Part shown: positions 26,919 through 38,537 of the stretch, one piece after another | Layout: each line of letters begins with the position of its first letter | Numbering within the stretch: the stretch's first letter is position 1 | DNA from: Parabacteroides sp. 52 | GTDB lineage: Bacteria > Bacteroidota > Bacteroidia > Bacteroidales > Tannerellaceae | DNA: 64,000 nt | Direction: 5' to 3' | NCBI RefSeq assembly: GCF_010500925.1 | Contig: NZ_QVMG01000002.1 | Location: 78,726-142,725, forward strand | Made by a program: the position numbers and the translations under genes | The notes under the pieces: model-generated | Databases searched by the model: none | Told to the model about the DNA's origin: nothing | What the model saw: the letters and a program-made list of their open reading frames with translations, nothing else

Positions 26919-26926
26919 TATATTTG
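26919..26926 (+). promoter_or_regulatory. -7 promoter element that fixes the cysQ start
   Basis: TATATTTG matches TAnnTTTG. It overlaps the first codons of the longest cysQ frame (26914), so translation must start at the later ATG, 26950. Confidence 0.6.
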
Positions 26927-26949
26927 TTCCTGATTTAAAACAAAGTGTG

Positions 26950-27759
26950 ATGAGTTATTCCAATTATCTCTACATTGCCATGCGGGCAGCCATTGATGCC
27001 GGGAAATCCATAATGGATGTATATACCGATCCCGACGCGGATTTTGGGGTGGAACGAAAAAGTGACCATTCTCCTCTGACGCGTGCAGATAGGGCGTCGC
27101 ATGATTTTATCACGGGGGCTTTGTCGGCAACTCCGTTTCCTGTTTTGAGTGAAGAAGGAAAAGAAATACCGTTTGAGGAACGTTCGAAGTGGGAGACACT
27201 TTGGATTGTTGATCCTTTGGATGGAACTAAAGAGTTTATAAAAAAGAACGGAGAATTTACCGTAAATATCGCTTTGGTGGAAAAGGGCGTTCCTGTATTG
27301 GGTGTGATCTATGTTCCTTGCCGGAAAGAATTGTATTATGGCACGGAGCAATCGGGCGCTTATAAGGTGACTGGGGTGGATTATGAAAATCAACTATCCT
27401 TTGAGGAAATAAAACAAAAAGCGTTGCGCCTGCCTGTTTCGGTAGGGCACCAGGGTATTGTGGTGGTCGCTTCCCGGTCGCACCAGTCGGAAGAGACGAC
27501 AGCCTATATAGAGAATTTGCGGAAGCAAGGAAAGCCGGTTACTCTGATCCATAGTGGGAGTAGCCTGAAGATTTGCTTGGTGGCGGAAGGATCGGCGGAT
27601 GTCTATCCTCGTTTTGCTCCCACTATGGAATGGGATACGGCTGCCGGCCATGCGATCGCACGTGCTGCTGGCTGTGAAATCTACCAGATTGACGACAAAA
27701 CACCCTTGAATTATAACAAAGAGAATCTACTAAATCCGTGGTTTATTGTCAGGCAGTAA
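26950..27759 (+). CDS. cysQ: 3'(2'),5'-bisphosphate nucleotidase
   Basis: 269 residues from the ATG at 26950; a longer frame from 26914 would begin within the promoter element. Inositol-monophosphatase fold with the metal motifs LSEEGKE (~68-74, Glu pair), WIVDPLDGTKEFI (~84-96) and the C-terminal EWDTAAGHAI (~230-239). CysQ hydrolyses 3'-phosphoadenosine 5'-phosphate (PAP) to AMP, removing the inhibitory by-product of PAPS-using enzymes. It precedes the PAPS-making genes and a sulfotransferase, which fits PAP recycling. Because the fold also includes inositol phosphatases, context carries part of the call. Confidence 0.9.
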   Translation: MSYSNYLYIAMRAAIDAGKSIMDVYTDPDADFGVERKSDHSPLTRADRASHDFITGALSATPFPVLSEEGKEIPFEERSKWETLWIVDPLDGTKEFIKKNGEFTVNIALVEKGVPVLGVIYVPCRKELYYGTEQSGAYKVTGVDYENQLSFEEIKQKALRLPVSVGHQGIVVVASRSHQSEETTAYIENLRKQGKPVTLIHSGSSLKICLVAEGSADVYPRFAPTMEWDTAAGHAIARAAGCEIYQIDDKTPLNYNKENLLNPWFIVRQ

Positions 27760-27847
27760 TTGTTCCATTTGCGGAATTTTATAGTCTGAATGTGCTATCC
27801 AGGTAATTAGGTACTTGTAAAGGCATGATTCAGTTGAGAATCTTTTT

Positions 27848-27855
27848 TACATTTG
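27848..27855 (+). promoter_or_regulatory. -7 promoter element of the SLC13-cys operon
   Basis: TACATTTG matches TAnnTTTG and lies 45 bp before the ATG at 27901. It shows that the sulfate operon has its own promoter separate from cysQ and rules out the longer frame beginning at 27853. Confidence 0.6.
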
Positions 27856-27900
27856 CCGTCTTTAATTGATTTATATATAAGAGACGCTAGTCTTAAAGGC

Positions 27901-29454
27901 ATGAGTTTTGAAATAATTTTTGTGTTATTAGGGTTGGCCTTAATGGTCTTTGCGCTTATCCGGGATTTAATGCGCCCGGGTATGATATTGTTTTCGGTGG
28001 TGGTCCTGTTCTTATGCGCGGGAGTACTCACTCCGAAGGAGATGTTGGAGGGTTTCAGTAATAAGGGCATGATCACGGTTGCCCTGCTTTTTCTCGTGAG
28101 TGAGGGGATCCGTCAGAGTGGTACACTCAGCCAAATATTCACTAAATTCCTCCCTAAAGGAAATACTACAGTAATAAGATCGCAGGCACGTTTACTCCCT
28201 ATACTTGCCGGTATGTCGGCTTTTTTGAATAATACACCTATGGTGGTTATCTTCGCACCGATCATTAAACGCTGGGCGGAGAAGGTAAAGCTGCCGCCTA
28301 CTAAATTCCTTATTCCACTTACATACGCGGTTAGCCTTGGTGGAATTTGTACCTTGATAGGTACTTCTACCAATCTGGTGGTTAACGGTATGATTATGGA
28401 GGCGGGATATGAAGGCTTGTCCATGTTCGAGATCGGAAAGATCGGATTACCGATTGCTATTGTAGGTGTCCTTTTCCTGATTTTGTTTTCCAATAAACTC
28501 TTACCCGATTCTCCGGCGAACGGAAAGGAAGAGTTGACAGAGGCAGATGAAAAAGAAGGATGGCATAAGATAGAGGCTGTGTTAGGACCTCGTTTTCCGG
28601 GGATAAATAAAAACCTGAAAGAATTTAACTTTTTACGTCATTACGGTGCGATTGTTAAAGAGATAAAACGTTCCGGACAACGTATTTCCGGACAACTGGA
28701 AGAGGTTGTCTTCCAGGAGGGAGATGTCCTGACGCTTTGGGGCGATGAATCGTTTATACCGACCTGGAGAGAATCCAGTGTCTTTCTTATCTTATCCAAC
28801 GGGAAAGAGGATGTGAAACCTATCTCCAACAAGAAACGGTGGTTTGCTCTTGGTCTGTTCCTGTTTATGATTGCCGGAGCAACGATAGGAGAGTTGCCTG
28901 CTACCAAAGAGGCTTTCCCGGATATAAAACTGGATATGTTCTTTTTTGTATGTGTTACTACGATCATCATGGCGTGGACTAAGATATTCCCGGCACGTAA
29001 GTATACAAAATATATATCGTGGGACATACTGGTCACTATCGCCTGTGCCTTTGCGATCAGTAAAGCGATTGAAAACTCAGGCGTGGCAACTATGGCTGCA
29101 CGCTATATCATAAGCCTGTCCGAGACATTCGGTCCTTATGTGTTATTGGCTATGACCTTTCTTATCACCGCCTTTTTCTCACAACTTATCACCAATAATG
29201 CGGCTGCAGCTTTGGGATTCCCTGTCGCTCTATCGGTAGCAACGCAGTTAGGAGTTAATCCTATGCCTTTCTTTATGGTTATTTGTGTGGCAGCTTCTAC
29301 CAGCTTCTGTACGCCGATCTGTTATCAGACCAATATGATCGTGCAGGGGATAGGAGGCTATTCGTTTATGGATTTCGTGAAGATAGGAACGCCGCTTACT
29401 ATTATCGTGTTTTTGATGGCTGTATTTCTAGCGCCGATGATATGGGCATTTTGA
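27901..29454 (+). CDS. SLC13/DASS-family anion transporter, probable sulfate importer
   Basis: 517 residues from the ATG at 27901. About eleven membrane helices in two halves. Each half carries a DASS signature: SAFLNNTPMVVIFAP (~96-110) with GTSTNLVVNG (~152-161), and QLITNNAAAALGFP (~427-440). A cytosolic insert (~210-290) contains a TrkA-C/RCK-like segment (ISGQLEEVVFQEGDVLTLWGD in outline). It imports a divalent anion with Na+. Being first gene of the unit with cysC, cysD and cysN, sulfate is the likely substrate. Confidence 0.9.
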   Translation: MSFEIIFVLLGLALMVFALIRDLMRPGMILFSVVVLFLCAGVLTPKEMLEGFSNKGMITVALLFLVSEGIRQSGTLSQIFTKFLPKGNTTVIRSQARLLPILAGMSAFLNNTPMVVIFAPIIKRWAEKVKLPPTKFLIPLTYAVSLGGICTLIGTSTNLVVNGMIMEAGYEGLSMFEIGKIGLPIAIVGVLFLILFSNKLLPDSPANGKEELTEADEKEGWHKIEAVLGPRFPGINKNLKEFNFLRHYGAIVKEIKRSGQRISGQLEEVVFQEGDVLTLWGDESFIPTWRESSVFLILSNGKEDVKPISNKKRWFALGLFLFMIAGATIGELPATKEAFPDIKLDMFFFVCVTTIIMAWTKIFPARKYTKYISWDILVTIACAFAISKAIENSGVATMAARYIISLSETFGPYVLLAMTFLITAFFSQLITNNAAAALGFPVALSVATQLGVNPMPFFMVICVAASTSFCTPICYQTNMIVQGIGGYSFMDFVKIGTPLTIIVFLMAVFLAPMIWAF

Positions 29455-29461
29455 ATGAAGA

Positions 29462-29535
29462 AATGAAGAATCGTAGATCGCTTAATGAAGTGTAAAACAA
29501 TGAAGAATCGTAGATCGCTTAGCGAAGCGCAAAGC
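29462..29535. repeat. Two direct 37-bp repeats between the transporter gene and cysC
   Basis: Units at 29462-29498 and 29499-29535 share AATGAAGAATCGTAGATCGC followed by TTA-[AG]-[TC]-GAAG. A third copy of the same 37-bp sequence is at 48017-48053, where it forms half of a perfect hairpin. The second unit here supplies the cysC start codon and its first codons (MKNRRSLSEAQ). Confidence 0.88.
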
Positions 29536-30126
29536 AATGAAGAATTAAATATAACACCTGTTTTTGACAGGATGCTCAAAAGAGAAGATAAAGAGACTCT
29601 TTTGCGGCAACGGGGCATAATGGTTTGGTTTACGGGACTGAGCGGTTCGGGGAAGAGTACGATTGCTATCGCGCTCGAACGTGAGTTGCATAACCGGGGT
29701 TTATTATGCCGCATACTGGATGGCGATAATATCCGGACGGGTATCAATAATAACCTGGGTTTCTCACCAGAGGATAGGGTGGAGAATATCCGCCGTATTG
29801 CGGAGGTGGGTAAACTGTTTGTAGATACAGGCATTATCACGCTGGCGGCTTTTATCAGTCCGAATAATGAGATTCGGGAGATGGCAGCGTCTATTATCGG
29901 GAAAGATGATTTTCTGGAAATATATGTAAGCACTCCGATAGAAGAATGTGAACGCCGTGATGTCAAAGGCTTGTACGCCAAAGCAAGAAAAGGAGAGATA
30001 AAAGAATTTACTGGAGTGTCTGCTCCGTTTGAAGCTCCTTTAAATCCGGATCTGTCTTTAGATACTTCTGTATTTAGCCTAGAGGAATCGGTACAGAAGG
30101 TGTTGGGGTTGATAATTGACAATTGA
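29500..30126 (+). CDS. cysC: Adenylylsulfate kinase
   Basis: 208 residues from the ATG at 29500 within the second 37-bp repeat; an in-frame ATG at 29485 is possible. P-loop GLSGSGKST (~47-55), the APS-binding DGDNIRTGINNNLGFSPEDR (~71-90) and the mobile lid FISPNNEIR. It phosphorylates adenylylsulfate to PAPS in the cytoplasm. The first ~12 residues are repeat-encoded and the last residues (IIDN) come from an AATTGTC-type array, so both termini look extended by repeats. Next gene is cysD, 32 bp on. Confidence 0.95.
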   Translation: MKNRRSLSEAQSNEELNITPVFDRMLKREDKETLLRQRGIMVWFTGLSGSGKSTIAIALERELHNRGLLCRILDGDNIRTGINNNLGFSPEDRVENIRRIAEVGKLFVDTGIITLAAFISPNNEIREMAASIIGKDDFLEIYVSTPIEECERRDVKGLYAKARKGEIKEFTGVSAPFEAPLNPDLSLDTSVFSLEESVQKVLGLIIDN

Positions 30127-30141
30127 AAGTTGACAATGAAA
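30107..30141. repeat. AATTGTC-type repeat at the cysC/cysD junction
   Basis: Degenerate GATAATTGACAATTGAAAGT then TGACAATGAA. It overlaps the cysC stop; a further AATTGTCAATTGAA is inside the 5' end of cysD (30189-30202), where it encodes NCQLN. Confidence 0.8.
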
Positions 30142-30158
30142 AGAATAAATAAAGAGTT

Positions 30159-31097
30159 ATGATTGAGAAACAAAATAATGAGACGAGTAATTGTCAATTG
30201 AATCTAAGTCATTTGCAGGAGCTCGAAGCTGAATCTATCCACATTATCCGTGAGGTGGCTGCTGAGTTTGAAAATCCGGTGATGCTTTATTCCATAGGAA
30301 AAGATTCGTCGGTGATGGTACGGTTGGCGGAAAAAGCTTTTGCCCCGGGCAAGGTACCGTTCCCTTTGATGCATATCGATTCGAAGTGGAAATTCAAAGA
30401 AATGGTTGAGTTTCGTGATGCTTATGCGAAGAAGTTTGGATGGAACCTGATTGTGGAATCCAATATGGAAGCTTTTAATGCCGGAGTAGGACCATTCACA
30501 CATGGTAGTAAGGTGCACACCGACCTTATGAAAACGCAGGCTTTGTTACAGGCATTGGATAAACATAAGTTTGATGCCGCCTTTGGTGGTGCCCGTCGCG
30601 ATGAAGAAAAGAGCCGTGCCAAAGAACGTATCTTCTCTTTCCGTGATAAGTTCCATCAGTGGGATCCTAAGAATCAGCGTCCGGAGTTATGGGATATCTA
30701 TAATGCGCGGATTCATAAAGGGGAAAGTATCCGTGTTTTCCCACTATCAAACTGGACCGAATTGGATGTATGGCAATATATACGCTTGGAAAATATACCG
30801 ATCGTGCCTCTTTATTATGCCAAGGAACGCCCGATTGTCAATATGGATGGAAACCTGATCCTGGTAGACGACGAACGTATGCCAAAGGAGTTGGCGGATA
30901 AAGCGGAAATGATGCGAGTGCGTTTCCGTACCCTCGGTTGTTATCCGTTGACCGGTGCTGTTCAGAGTGAAGCCGAGACTATCGAAGAAATCGTTGAGGA
31001 GATGATGACGACAACGAAGAGTGAACGTACTACCCGTGTGATCGACTTCGACCAGGAAGGCAGTATGGAACAGAAGAAGAGGGAAGGATACTTTTGA
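30159..31097 (+). CDS. cysD: Sulfate adenylyltransferase small subunit
   Basis: 312 residues. ATP-pyrophosphatase (PAPS-reductase/ATP-sulfurylase) fold: [13 protein letters not shown] (~45-57) is the PP-loop, followed by [17 protein letters not shown] and the conserved [20 protein letters not shown] (~145-164) and [12 protein letters not shown] (~195-206). With CysN it makes adenylylsulfate from ATP and sulfate, driven by GTP. The N-terminus (NCQLN, ~11-15) is repeat-derived. Second dedicated step of the PAPS route in this operon. Confidence 0.96.
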   Translation: MIEKQNNETSNCQLNLSHLQELEAESIHIIREVAAEFENPVMLYSIGKDSSVMVRLAEKAFAPGKVPFPLMHIDSKWKFKEMVEFRDAYAKKFGWNLIVESNMEAFNAGVGPFTHGSKVHTDLMKTQALLQALDKHKFDAAFGGARRDEEKSRAKERIFSFRDKFHQWDPKNQRPELWDIYNARIHKGESIRVFPLSNWTELDVWQYIRLENIPIVPLYYAKERPIVNMDGNLILVDDERMPKELADKAEMMRVRFRTLGCYPLTGAVQSEAETIEEIVEEMMTTTKSERTTRVIDFDQEGSMEQKKREGYF

Positions 31098-31098
31098 T

Positions 31099-31131
31099 CC
31101 AATTGATAATGGATAATTGAAAATTGATAAT
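31099..31131. repeat. Degenerate AATTGAT-type repeat at the cysD/cysN junction
   Basis: Three short units of the form AATTGATAATGG, ATAATTGAAA and ATTGATAATGAA fill the gap. The last unit merges with the cysN start codon at 31130, which also rules out the upstream TTG as start. Confidence 0.7.
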
Positions 31132-32566
31132 GAATACACTAAATATAAAGGAATATCTCGATAAGGATGAACAGAAAGACCTGTTAAGATTTCTGACCGC
31201 GGGATCGGTGGATGATGGGAAGTCTACGCTGATTGGGCGTTTATTATTTGACAGTAAGAAAATCTATGAGGATCAACTGGATGCGCTGGAGCGGGATAGT
31301 AAACGCATGGGTAATGCAGGTGAGCATATTGATTATGCTTTATTATTGGATGGCCTAAAGGCGGAACGGGAGCAGGGTATAACGATTGATGTGGCATACC
31401 GTTACTTCAGTACGAATAACCGGAAGTTTATTATAGCTGATACTCCGGGGCACGAACAATATACCCGCAATATGATTACGGGTGGCTCTACGGCTAACCT
31501 TGCCATCATCCTGGTGGATGCCCGCACGGGAGTGATTACGCAGACGCGGCGTCATACTTTCCTGGTCTCTCTTCTGGGAATCAAACATGTGGTGTTGGCT
31601 GTAAATAAGATGGACCTGGTCGATTTTGATCAGCAGGTATTCGATCGTATCGTAGATGACTATAAGGCGTTTGTGGAACCTCTGAATATTCCTGATATTA
31701 CTCCGATCCCTCTTTCTGCTCTGGATGGCGATAATGTGGTGGAGAAGAGCGGCCGTACCCCGTGGTATGAAGGTATCTCTTTGTTGGAATATCTGGAAAC
31801 CGTACCTATCGACCAGGATCGTAACTTTGACGATTTCCGCTTCCCGGTACAGTATGTGCTTCGTCCGAATCTGGATTTCCGTGGCTTTAGTGGGAGAGTC
31901 GCCAGTGGGATCGTGCGCAAAGGGGATACGGTTATGGCTTTACCATCGGGGAAAACTTCACGGGTAAAGAGTATCGTAACCTATGAAGGTGAGTTGGAGT
32001 ATGCTTTTCCACCCCAATGTATTACGATAACCTTGGAGGATGAAATTGATATTTCCCGTGGAGAGATGCTGGTACATCCGGATAATAAGCCTGTGGCTGA
32101 CCGTAACTTCGAAGCTATGCTTGTCTGGATGGATGAGGAACCGATGGACAGAAACAAACAATTCTATATCAAACATACCACCAATACGAGCCGTGCCCGT
32201 ATAGATAATATCCGTTATAAGGTAGATGTTAATACGATGGAACAGTCTACTGTGGATCACCTTGTGCTGAATGAAATAGGGAAAGTTGTATTTACTACCG
32301 GAAAGGAATTGTTTTTTGATCCGTATACCCAAAACAAACAAACCGGTGCTTTTATCCTGATCGACCCCATCACGAATAACACCTCAGCTGTCGGTATGAT
32401 TATCGACAGGGTGGATATTAAAGATATGATGACCGACGATGTATTGGCAGTATTGAATCTGCCCGAACTGGGAATAGGAGAGGAGCATTATGACGCGATC
32501 CGCAAAGTATGTGAGGATTTGAAAAGACAGGGGCTTCCTGTGAGATGTATAACAAAAGAAGATTAA
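31130..32566 (+). CDS. cysN: Sulfate adenylyltransferase large subunit (GTPase)
   Basis: 478 residues from the ATG at 31130. EF-Tu-like GTPase: G1 [14 protein letters not shown] (~25-38), G3 DTPGHEQY (~103-110), G4 NKMD (~158-161), then beta-barrel domains II and III. It provides the GTP hydrolysis that drives adenylylsulfate formation with CysD. It stops at KED without a fused CysC domain, matching the separate cysC upstream. The sulfotransferase gene begins only 3 bp after its stop. Confidence 0.96.
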   Translation: MNTLNIKEYLDKDEQKDLLRFLTAGSVDDGKSTLIGRLLFDSKKIYEDQLDALERDSKRMGNAGEHIDYALLLDGLKAEREQGITIDVAYRYFSTNNRKFIIADTPGHEQYTRNMITGGSTANLAIILVDARTGVITQTRRHTFLVSLLGIKHVVLAVNKMDLVDFDQQVFDRIVDDYKAFVEPLNIPDITPIPLSALDGDNVVEKSGRTPWYEGISLLEYLETVPIDQDRNFDDFRFPVQYVLRPNLDFRGFSGRVASGIVRKGDTVMALPSGKTSRVKSIVTYEGELEYAFPPQCITITLEDEIDISRGEMLVHPDNKPVADRNFEAMLVWMDEEPMDRNKQFYIKHTTNTSRARIDNIRYKVDVNTMEQSTVDHLVLNEIGKVVFTTGKELFFDPYTQNKQTGAFILIDPITNNTSAVGMIIDRVDIKDMMTDDVLAVLNLPELGIGEEHYDAIRKVCEDLKRQGLPVRCITKED

Positions 32567-32569
32567 AGG

Positions 32570-33670
32570 ATGGGGTTGGAATTTGATAAGTTACCGGTCA
32601 ATACATTGGTCGGTTCGAATTGGAAATCATTGCAGATACTGACGAAAGGGAAAGAGATAGATAAAGGTTTTAAGCAGAAATATTACCTTACCAAGTCGGT
32701 TTGTCGCCTACTCAGTCTGTTGCAGCCAATAGAAAACGCCCGTTACCGTAAACTGCAGGATAAACCATTGGAGATGGATCCTTTGTTTATCCTGGGGCAT
32801 TGGCGAAGTGGTACAACCTTTGTTCATAATATATTCGCTTGCGACAAGCACTTCGGCTATAATACGACCTACCAGACTGTATTTCCCAATATCATGCTTT
32901 TTGGTCAGCCTCTCTTTAAAAAGACTACTTCATGGCTGATGCCCGATAAACGTCCGACGGATAGTCTGGAATTGCAGGTCGACCTGCCGCAGGAAGAAGA
33001 GTTTGCATTGTCCAATATGATCCCTTATACCTATTATAATTTCTGGTTCTTCCCGAAACAGATGATGGAGTATTGCGACCGTTACCTGTTGTTTGATACG
33101 ATACCGGAGGAAGAAAGGCAGATATTTAAAGATACCTTCCTGAAACTGATTAAGATATCTCTATGGAATACAAACGGGACTCAATTCCTGAGTAAGAACC
33201 CTCCGCATACGGGACGTATACGTACTCTGTTGGAAATGTTCCCCAATGCTAAGTTTGTTTATCTTAAACGTAATCCCTATACTGTATTCGAGAGCACACG
33301 TAGCTTCTTTACCAATACTATACGTCCGCTTCGTTTGCAGCATACCACGGATGAAGAATTGGAAAATAACATAGTTGAAGTCTATCGCCGCCTTTATTAT
33401 AAGTACGAAGACGAGAAGCATCTTATCCCCGCCGGTAACCTTGTTGAAGTGAAGTTTGAGGATTTTGAAGCCGATGCCTTCGCCATGACTGAGAGTATTT
33501 ATAAACAATTAGACCTTACCGGCTTCAACGAATCGCGAGACAATATAGAAAAGTACCTGGGTAAAAAGAAAGGTTATAAGAAGAATCAATATAAGTACGA
33601 AGATCGTACTGTCCGTATTGTAGAGGACAACTGGGATATGGCGCTCAAAGACTGGGGATACAATCTTTGA
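32570..33670 (+). CDS. PAPS-dependent sulfotransferase
   Basis: 366 residues. The 5'-phosphosulfate loop is ILGHWRSGTTFVHN (~74-87) and the 3'-phosphate motif is FVYLKRNPYTVFESTRSFF in outline (~224-242) with the Arg and Ser that contact PAPS. No signal peptide; cytosolic. Translationally coupled in position to cysN, so PAPS made by the operon is used here. From memory, the layout corresponds to the Bacteroides thetaiotaomicron locus around BT_0416, whose sulfotransferase sulfonates cholesterol and other steroids; orthology and acceptor are inferred, and a lipid or glycan acceptor remains possible. Confidence 0.9.
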   Translation: MGLEFDKLPVNTLVGSNWKSLQILTKGKEIDKGFKQKYYLTKSVCRLLSLLQPIENARYRKLQDKPLEMDPLFILGHWRSGTTFVHNIFACDKHFGYNTTYQTVFPNIMLFGQPLFKKTTSWLMPDKRPTDSLELQVDLPQEEEFALSNMIPYTYYNFWFFPKQMMEYCDRYLLFDTIPEEERQIFKDTFLKLIKISLWNTNGTQFLSKNPPHTGRIRTLLEMFPNAKFVYLKRNPYTVFESTRSFFTNTIRPLRLQHTTDEELENNIVEVYRRLYYKYEDEKHLIPAGNLVEVKFEDFEADAFAMTESIYKQLDLTGFNESRDNIEKYLGKKKGYKKNQYKYEDRTVRIVEDNWDMALKDWGYNL

Positions 33671-33697
33671 GAATGGACAATTGACAGTTGACAATGA
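33665..33697. repeat. AATTGAC-type repeat after the sulfotransferase gene
   Basis: GAATGGACAATTGACAGT and TGACAATGAAT occupy the gap, opposite in orientation to the AATTGTC array 85 bp downstream, so the two can pair. Confidence 0.75.
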
Positions 33698-33724
33698 ATT
33701 CTGAAAGATTTTACAAAAAAGGAT

Positions 33725-34717
33725 ATGATAAGAGGTAAAAGAGTCGTTTTATATCGTCTGTGCATTTGCGCAGTTCTTTTAATTGTCAATTGTCAATTGT
33801 CAATTGTCAATTGCCAAAAGGCAGTTACACTTCCTTTTGGAGACATGAATGCGTGGTTGGTTCGTGAGATAAAGGAATCGGCTGTGATTGGTGGGAACAC
33901 AAAGCTATTATATGAAGTCGCTCCACCGGATACTCTCCGGGGCAATAATGCATATACCAATATGGGCGGTTCGCCATGGGCGAATTCAAATGTGTTGGCA
34001 AAGGTGGCGGGTGTAGTCAAAACCAATACCTCAGTGTTTCCGGAGAAAAGGGGCGACGGATGGTGTGCCCGTCTGGAGACCCGGTACGAGAGTGTCAAAG
34101 TGTTGGGATTAATCAATATCGAAGTTATTGCCGCCGGCTCTCTCTATCTGGGGGCTATGCATGAGCCTATTACCGGAACCAAGAATCCTCAAAGTAAGTT
34201 ACAAAGCGGTATCCCTTTTACTCAAAAACCACAGGCAGTATGTTTTGATTATAAGATAAAAGCCGCACCGGAAGAGAATCGTACCCGCAGTACAGGTTTC
34301 AGCCGTAAAAGCACGGTGGCGGGAAGAGATTCCTTGGCTGTTGTACTTTACCTGCAGAAACGATGGGAGGACAAGGAAGGGAAAGTCTATGCCAAACGGG
34401 TAGGCACGATGGTCAACCGCTATTGGCAATCAACCTCCGGTTGGGTGAACAATGCCACTTATCCTATTCTTTATGGGGATATCAGCGCGCATCCTGAGTA
34501 TAAAGACTATATGCGTATACAGGATGAAGAGCGGTATACGGTTAACAGCCGGGGTGATATCGTGCCTATCAACGAAACCGGCTGGGCAGATCCCGATGAA
34601 ATACCTACCCACATCATCTTACAATTTACCTCCAGCCACGGAGGTGCCTATATCGGTTCCCCCGGTAATACGATGTGGATCGACAATGTAAGAGTTGTTT
34701 ACGCTGATGAGGATTGA
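33725..34717 (+). CDS. PCMD-domain-type secreted protein with a repeat-encoded signal peptide
   Basis: 330 residues. Basic n-region (MIRGKRVVLYR), hydrophobic core LCICAVLLIVNCQLSIVNCQ, then a mature part starting near KAVTLPFGDMNAW. The body fits the Bacteroidota PCMD (putative carbohydrate metabolism) domain: GSLYLGAM, beta-rich core, and the ending HIILQFTSSHGGAYIGSPGN then MWIDNVRVVY typical of jelly-roll domains. Function is unknown. The AATTGTC heptamers at 33781-33815 lie inside the reading frame and encode the IVNCQLS-IVNCQ part of the signal peptide. Downstream of the sulfotransferase by 54 bp, so probably the last operon gene. Confidence 0.78.
   Translation: MIRGKRVVLYRLCICAVLLIVNCQLSIVNCQKAVTLPFGDMNAWLVREIKESAVIGGNTKLLYEVAPPDTLRGNNAYTNMGGSPWANSNVLAKVAGVVKTNTSVFPEKRGDGWCARLETRYESVKVLGLINIEVIAAGSLYLGAMHEPITGTKNPQSKLQSGIPFTQKPQAVCFDYKIKAAPEENRTRSTGFSRKSTVAGRDSLAVVLYLQKRWEDKEGKVYAKRVGTMVNRYWQSTSGWVNNATYPILYGDISAHPEYKDYMRIQDEERYTVNSRGDIVPINETGWADPDEIPTHIILQFTSSHGGAYIGSPGNTMWIDNVRVVYADED
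33781..33815 (+). repeat. In-frame heptamer array (AATTGTC x4 + AATTGCC)
   Basis: Five uninterrupted 7-bp units inside the signal-peptide coding part of the PCMD gene. Three units make 21 bp, so gain or loss of one or two units shifts the frame. Confidence 0.93.
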
Positions 34718-34811
34718 GATGGGATAAGGAAACTAGTTTATCTCCTTCACTTTATTTATAAAACAGGTATTAGCAGGTAAGGGGGATTTGCTGTATCTTT
34801 GCAGAATATAG

Positions 34812-37417
<2,606 letters not shown>

Positions 37418-37428
37418 TATTATTTGCT

Positions 37429-37436
37429 TATTTTTG
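37429..37436 (+). promoter_or_regulatory. -7 promoter element of dapA
   Basis: TATTTTTG matches TAnnTTTG, 32 bp before the ATG at 37469. It overlaps the start of the longer dapA frame and so supports the later start. Confidence 0.6.
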
Positions 37437-37468
37437 CGTGGCAAAACTACAAAAGGAATATTTTCCCT

Positions 37469-38362
37469 ATGGCGGACATAAACTTAAAAGGAATGGGAGT
37501 AGCTCTGATTACTCCTTTCAATGAAGATGACAGTGTAGATTATGAGGCGTTAGGCAAACTGGTCGATTTCCAGTTGCAGAATGGTACCGATTATTTAGTC
37601 GTTTTAGGTACAACGGCTGAGACACCCACATTAACAGAAGAAGAAAAGAAGAAGATCACTGATCTTATTATAACCCGCGTGCGGGGACGCGTACCAATTG
37701 TTTTGGGAGTAGGTGGTAACTGTACCCGTACCCTTGTGGAAAAATTGAAAAAGGATAGTTTTGAAGGTATCGATGCTATTCTTTCTGTTGTTCCTTACTA
37801 TAACAAACCTTCCCAGGAAGGTATTTACCAACATTATAAAGCCATTGCGGAAGCTACCCGATTGCCTATTGTATTGTATAATGTGCCGGGACGCACAGGT
37901 GTCAATATGACGGCGGAAACAACCTTGCGTATAGCCCGTGAATTCCCGAATGTAGTAGCTATTAAAGAGGCTTCAGGCAATTTCACCCAAATGGATGATA
38001 TTATCAAGAATAAACCGGCAAACTTCGATGTGATCTCCGGAGACGATGGTATCGCTTTCCCATTGGCCACCTTAGGAGCAGTCGGTGTTATCTCTGTGAT
38101 AGGAAATGCCTTCCCGCGGGAGTTCAGTCGTATGATTCGCCTGGCTCTATCGGGCGATTACGATAGTGCCCGTACCATTCATCATAGCTTTACCGAACTG
38201 TTCGATCTTTTATTTGTAGACGGCAATCCGGCGGGTGTGAAGAGTATGCTTCATATGATGGGTTTTATCAACAATAAACTTCGCCTCCCATTGGTTCCGA
38301 CAAGAATCGTTACTTTCGAAAAGATTCGTGATGTATTGCGGGAACTGAATATTAAATGCTAA
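37469..38362 (+). CDS. dapA: 4-hydroxy-tetrahydrodipicolinate synthase
   Basis: 297 residues from ATG 37469 (MADINLKGMGVALITPF). TIM-barrel aldolase: GTTAETPTLTEEEK (~47-60), YYNKPSQEGIYQHY with the conserved Tyr, LYNVPGRTGVNM (~137-148), and the Schiff-base Lys in AIKEASGN (~166-173). It condenses pyruvate with aspartate semialdehyde, the first committed step to diaminopimelate and lysine. It is followed by a strong terminator. Confidence 0.96.
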   Translation: MADINLKGMGVALITPFNEDDSVDYEALGKLVDFQLQNGTDYLVVLGTTAETPTLTEEEKKKITDLIITRVRGRVPIVLGVGGNCTRTLVEKLKKDSFEGIDAILSVVPYYNKPSQEGIYQHYKAIAEATRLPIVLYNVPGRTGVNMTAETTLRIAREFPNVVAIKEASGNFTQMDDIIKNKPANFDVISGDDGIAFPLATLGAVGVISVIGNAFPREFSRMIRLALSGDYDSARTIHHSFTELFDLLFVDGNPAGVKSMLHMMGFINNKLRLPLVPTRIVTFEKIRDVLRELNIKC

Positions 38363-38382
38363 CAGAATAACAAAATAAAACG

Positions 38383-38412
38383 AAAGGCATCCCCCCAAAG
38401 GATGCCTTTTTT
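38383..38412 (+). terminator. Terminator after dapA
   Basis: AAAGGCATCC and GGATGCCTTT form a stem around CCCCAAA, followed by T7. Confidence 0.9.
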
Positions 38413-38537
38413 TATGGATCTTTCCGAAAAGGGGGGCAAGCATTGCATTTTTGGGAAGCCCTCGCTGAGATACTTTCCAGTTACAAATCTTCCAATCTCA
38501 ACCGATTAGAAGATAAAAATCCGTACTAAATATAATT

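Noticed and set aside
29358..30197. 279-residue minus-strand frame over cysC
   Set aside because: It is antisense to cysC and the end of the transporter gene, with no recognisable domain.
32570..33670. Reading the sulfate locus as ordinary sulfur assimilation
   Set aside because: No PAPS or sulfite reductase genes are present and the operon ends in a sulfotransferase.
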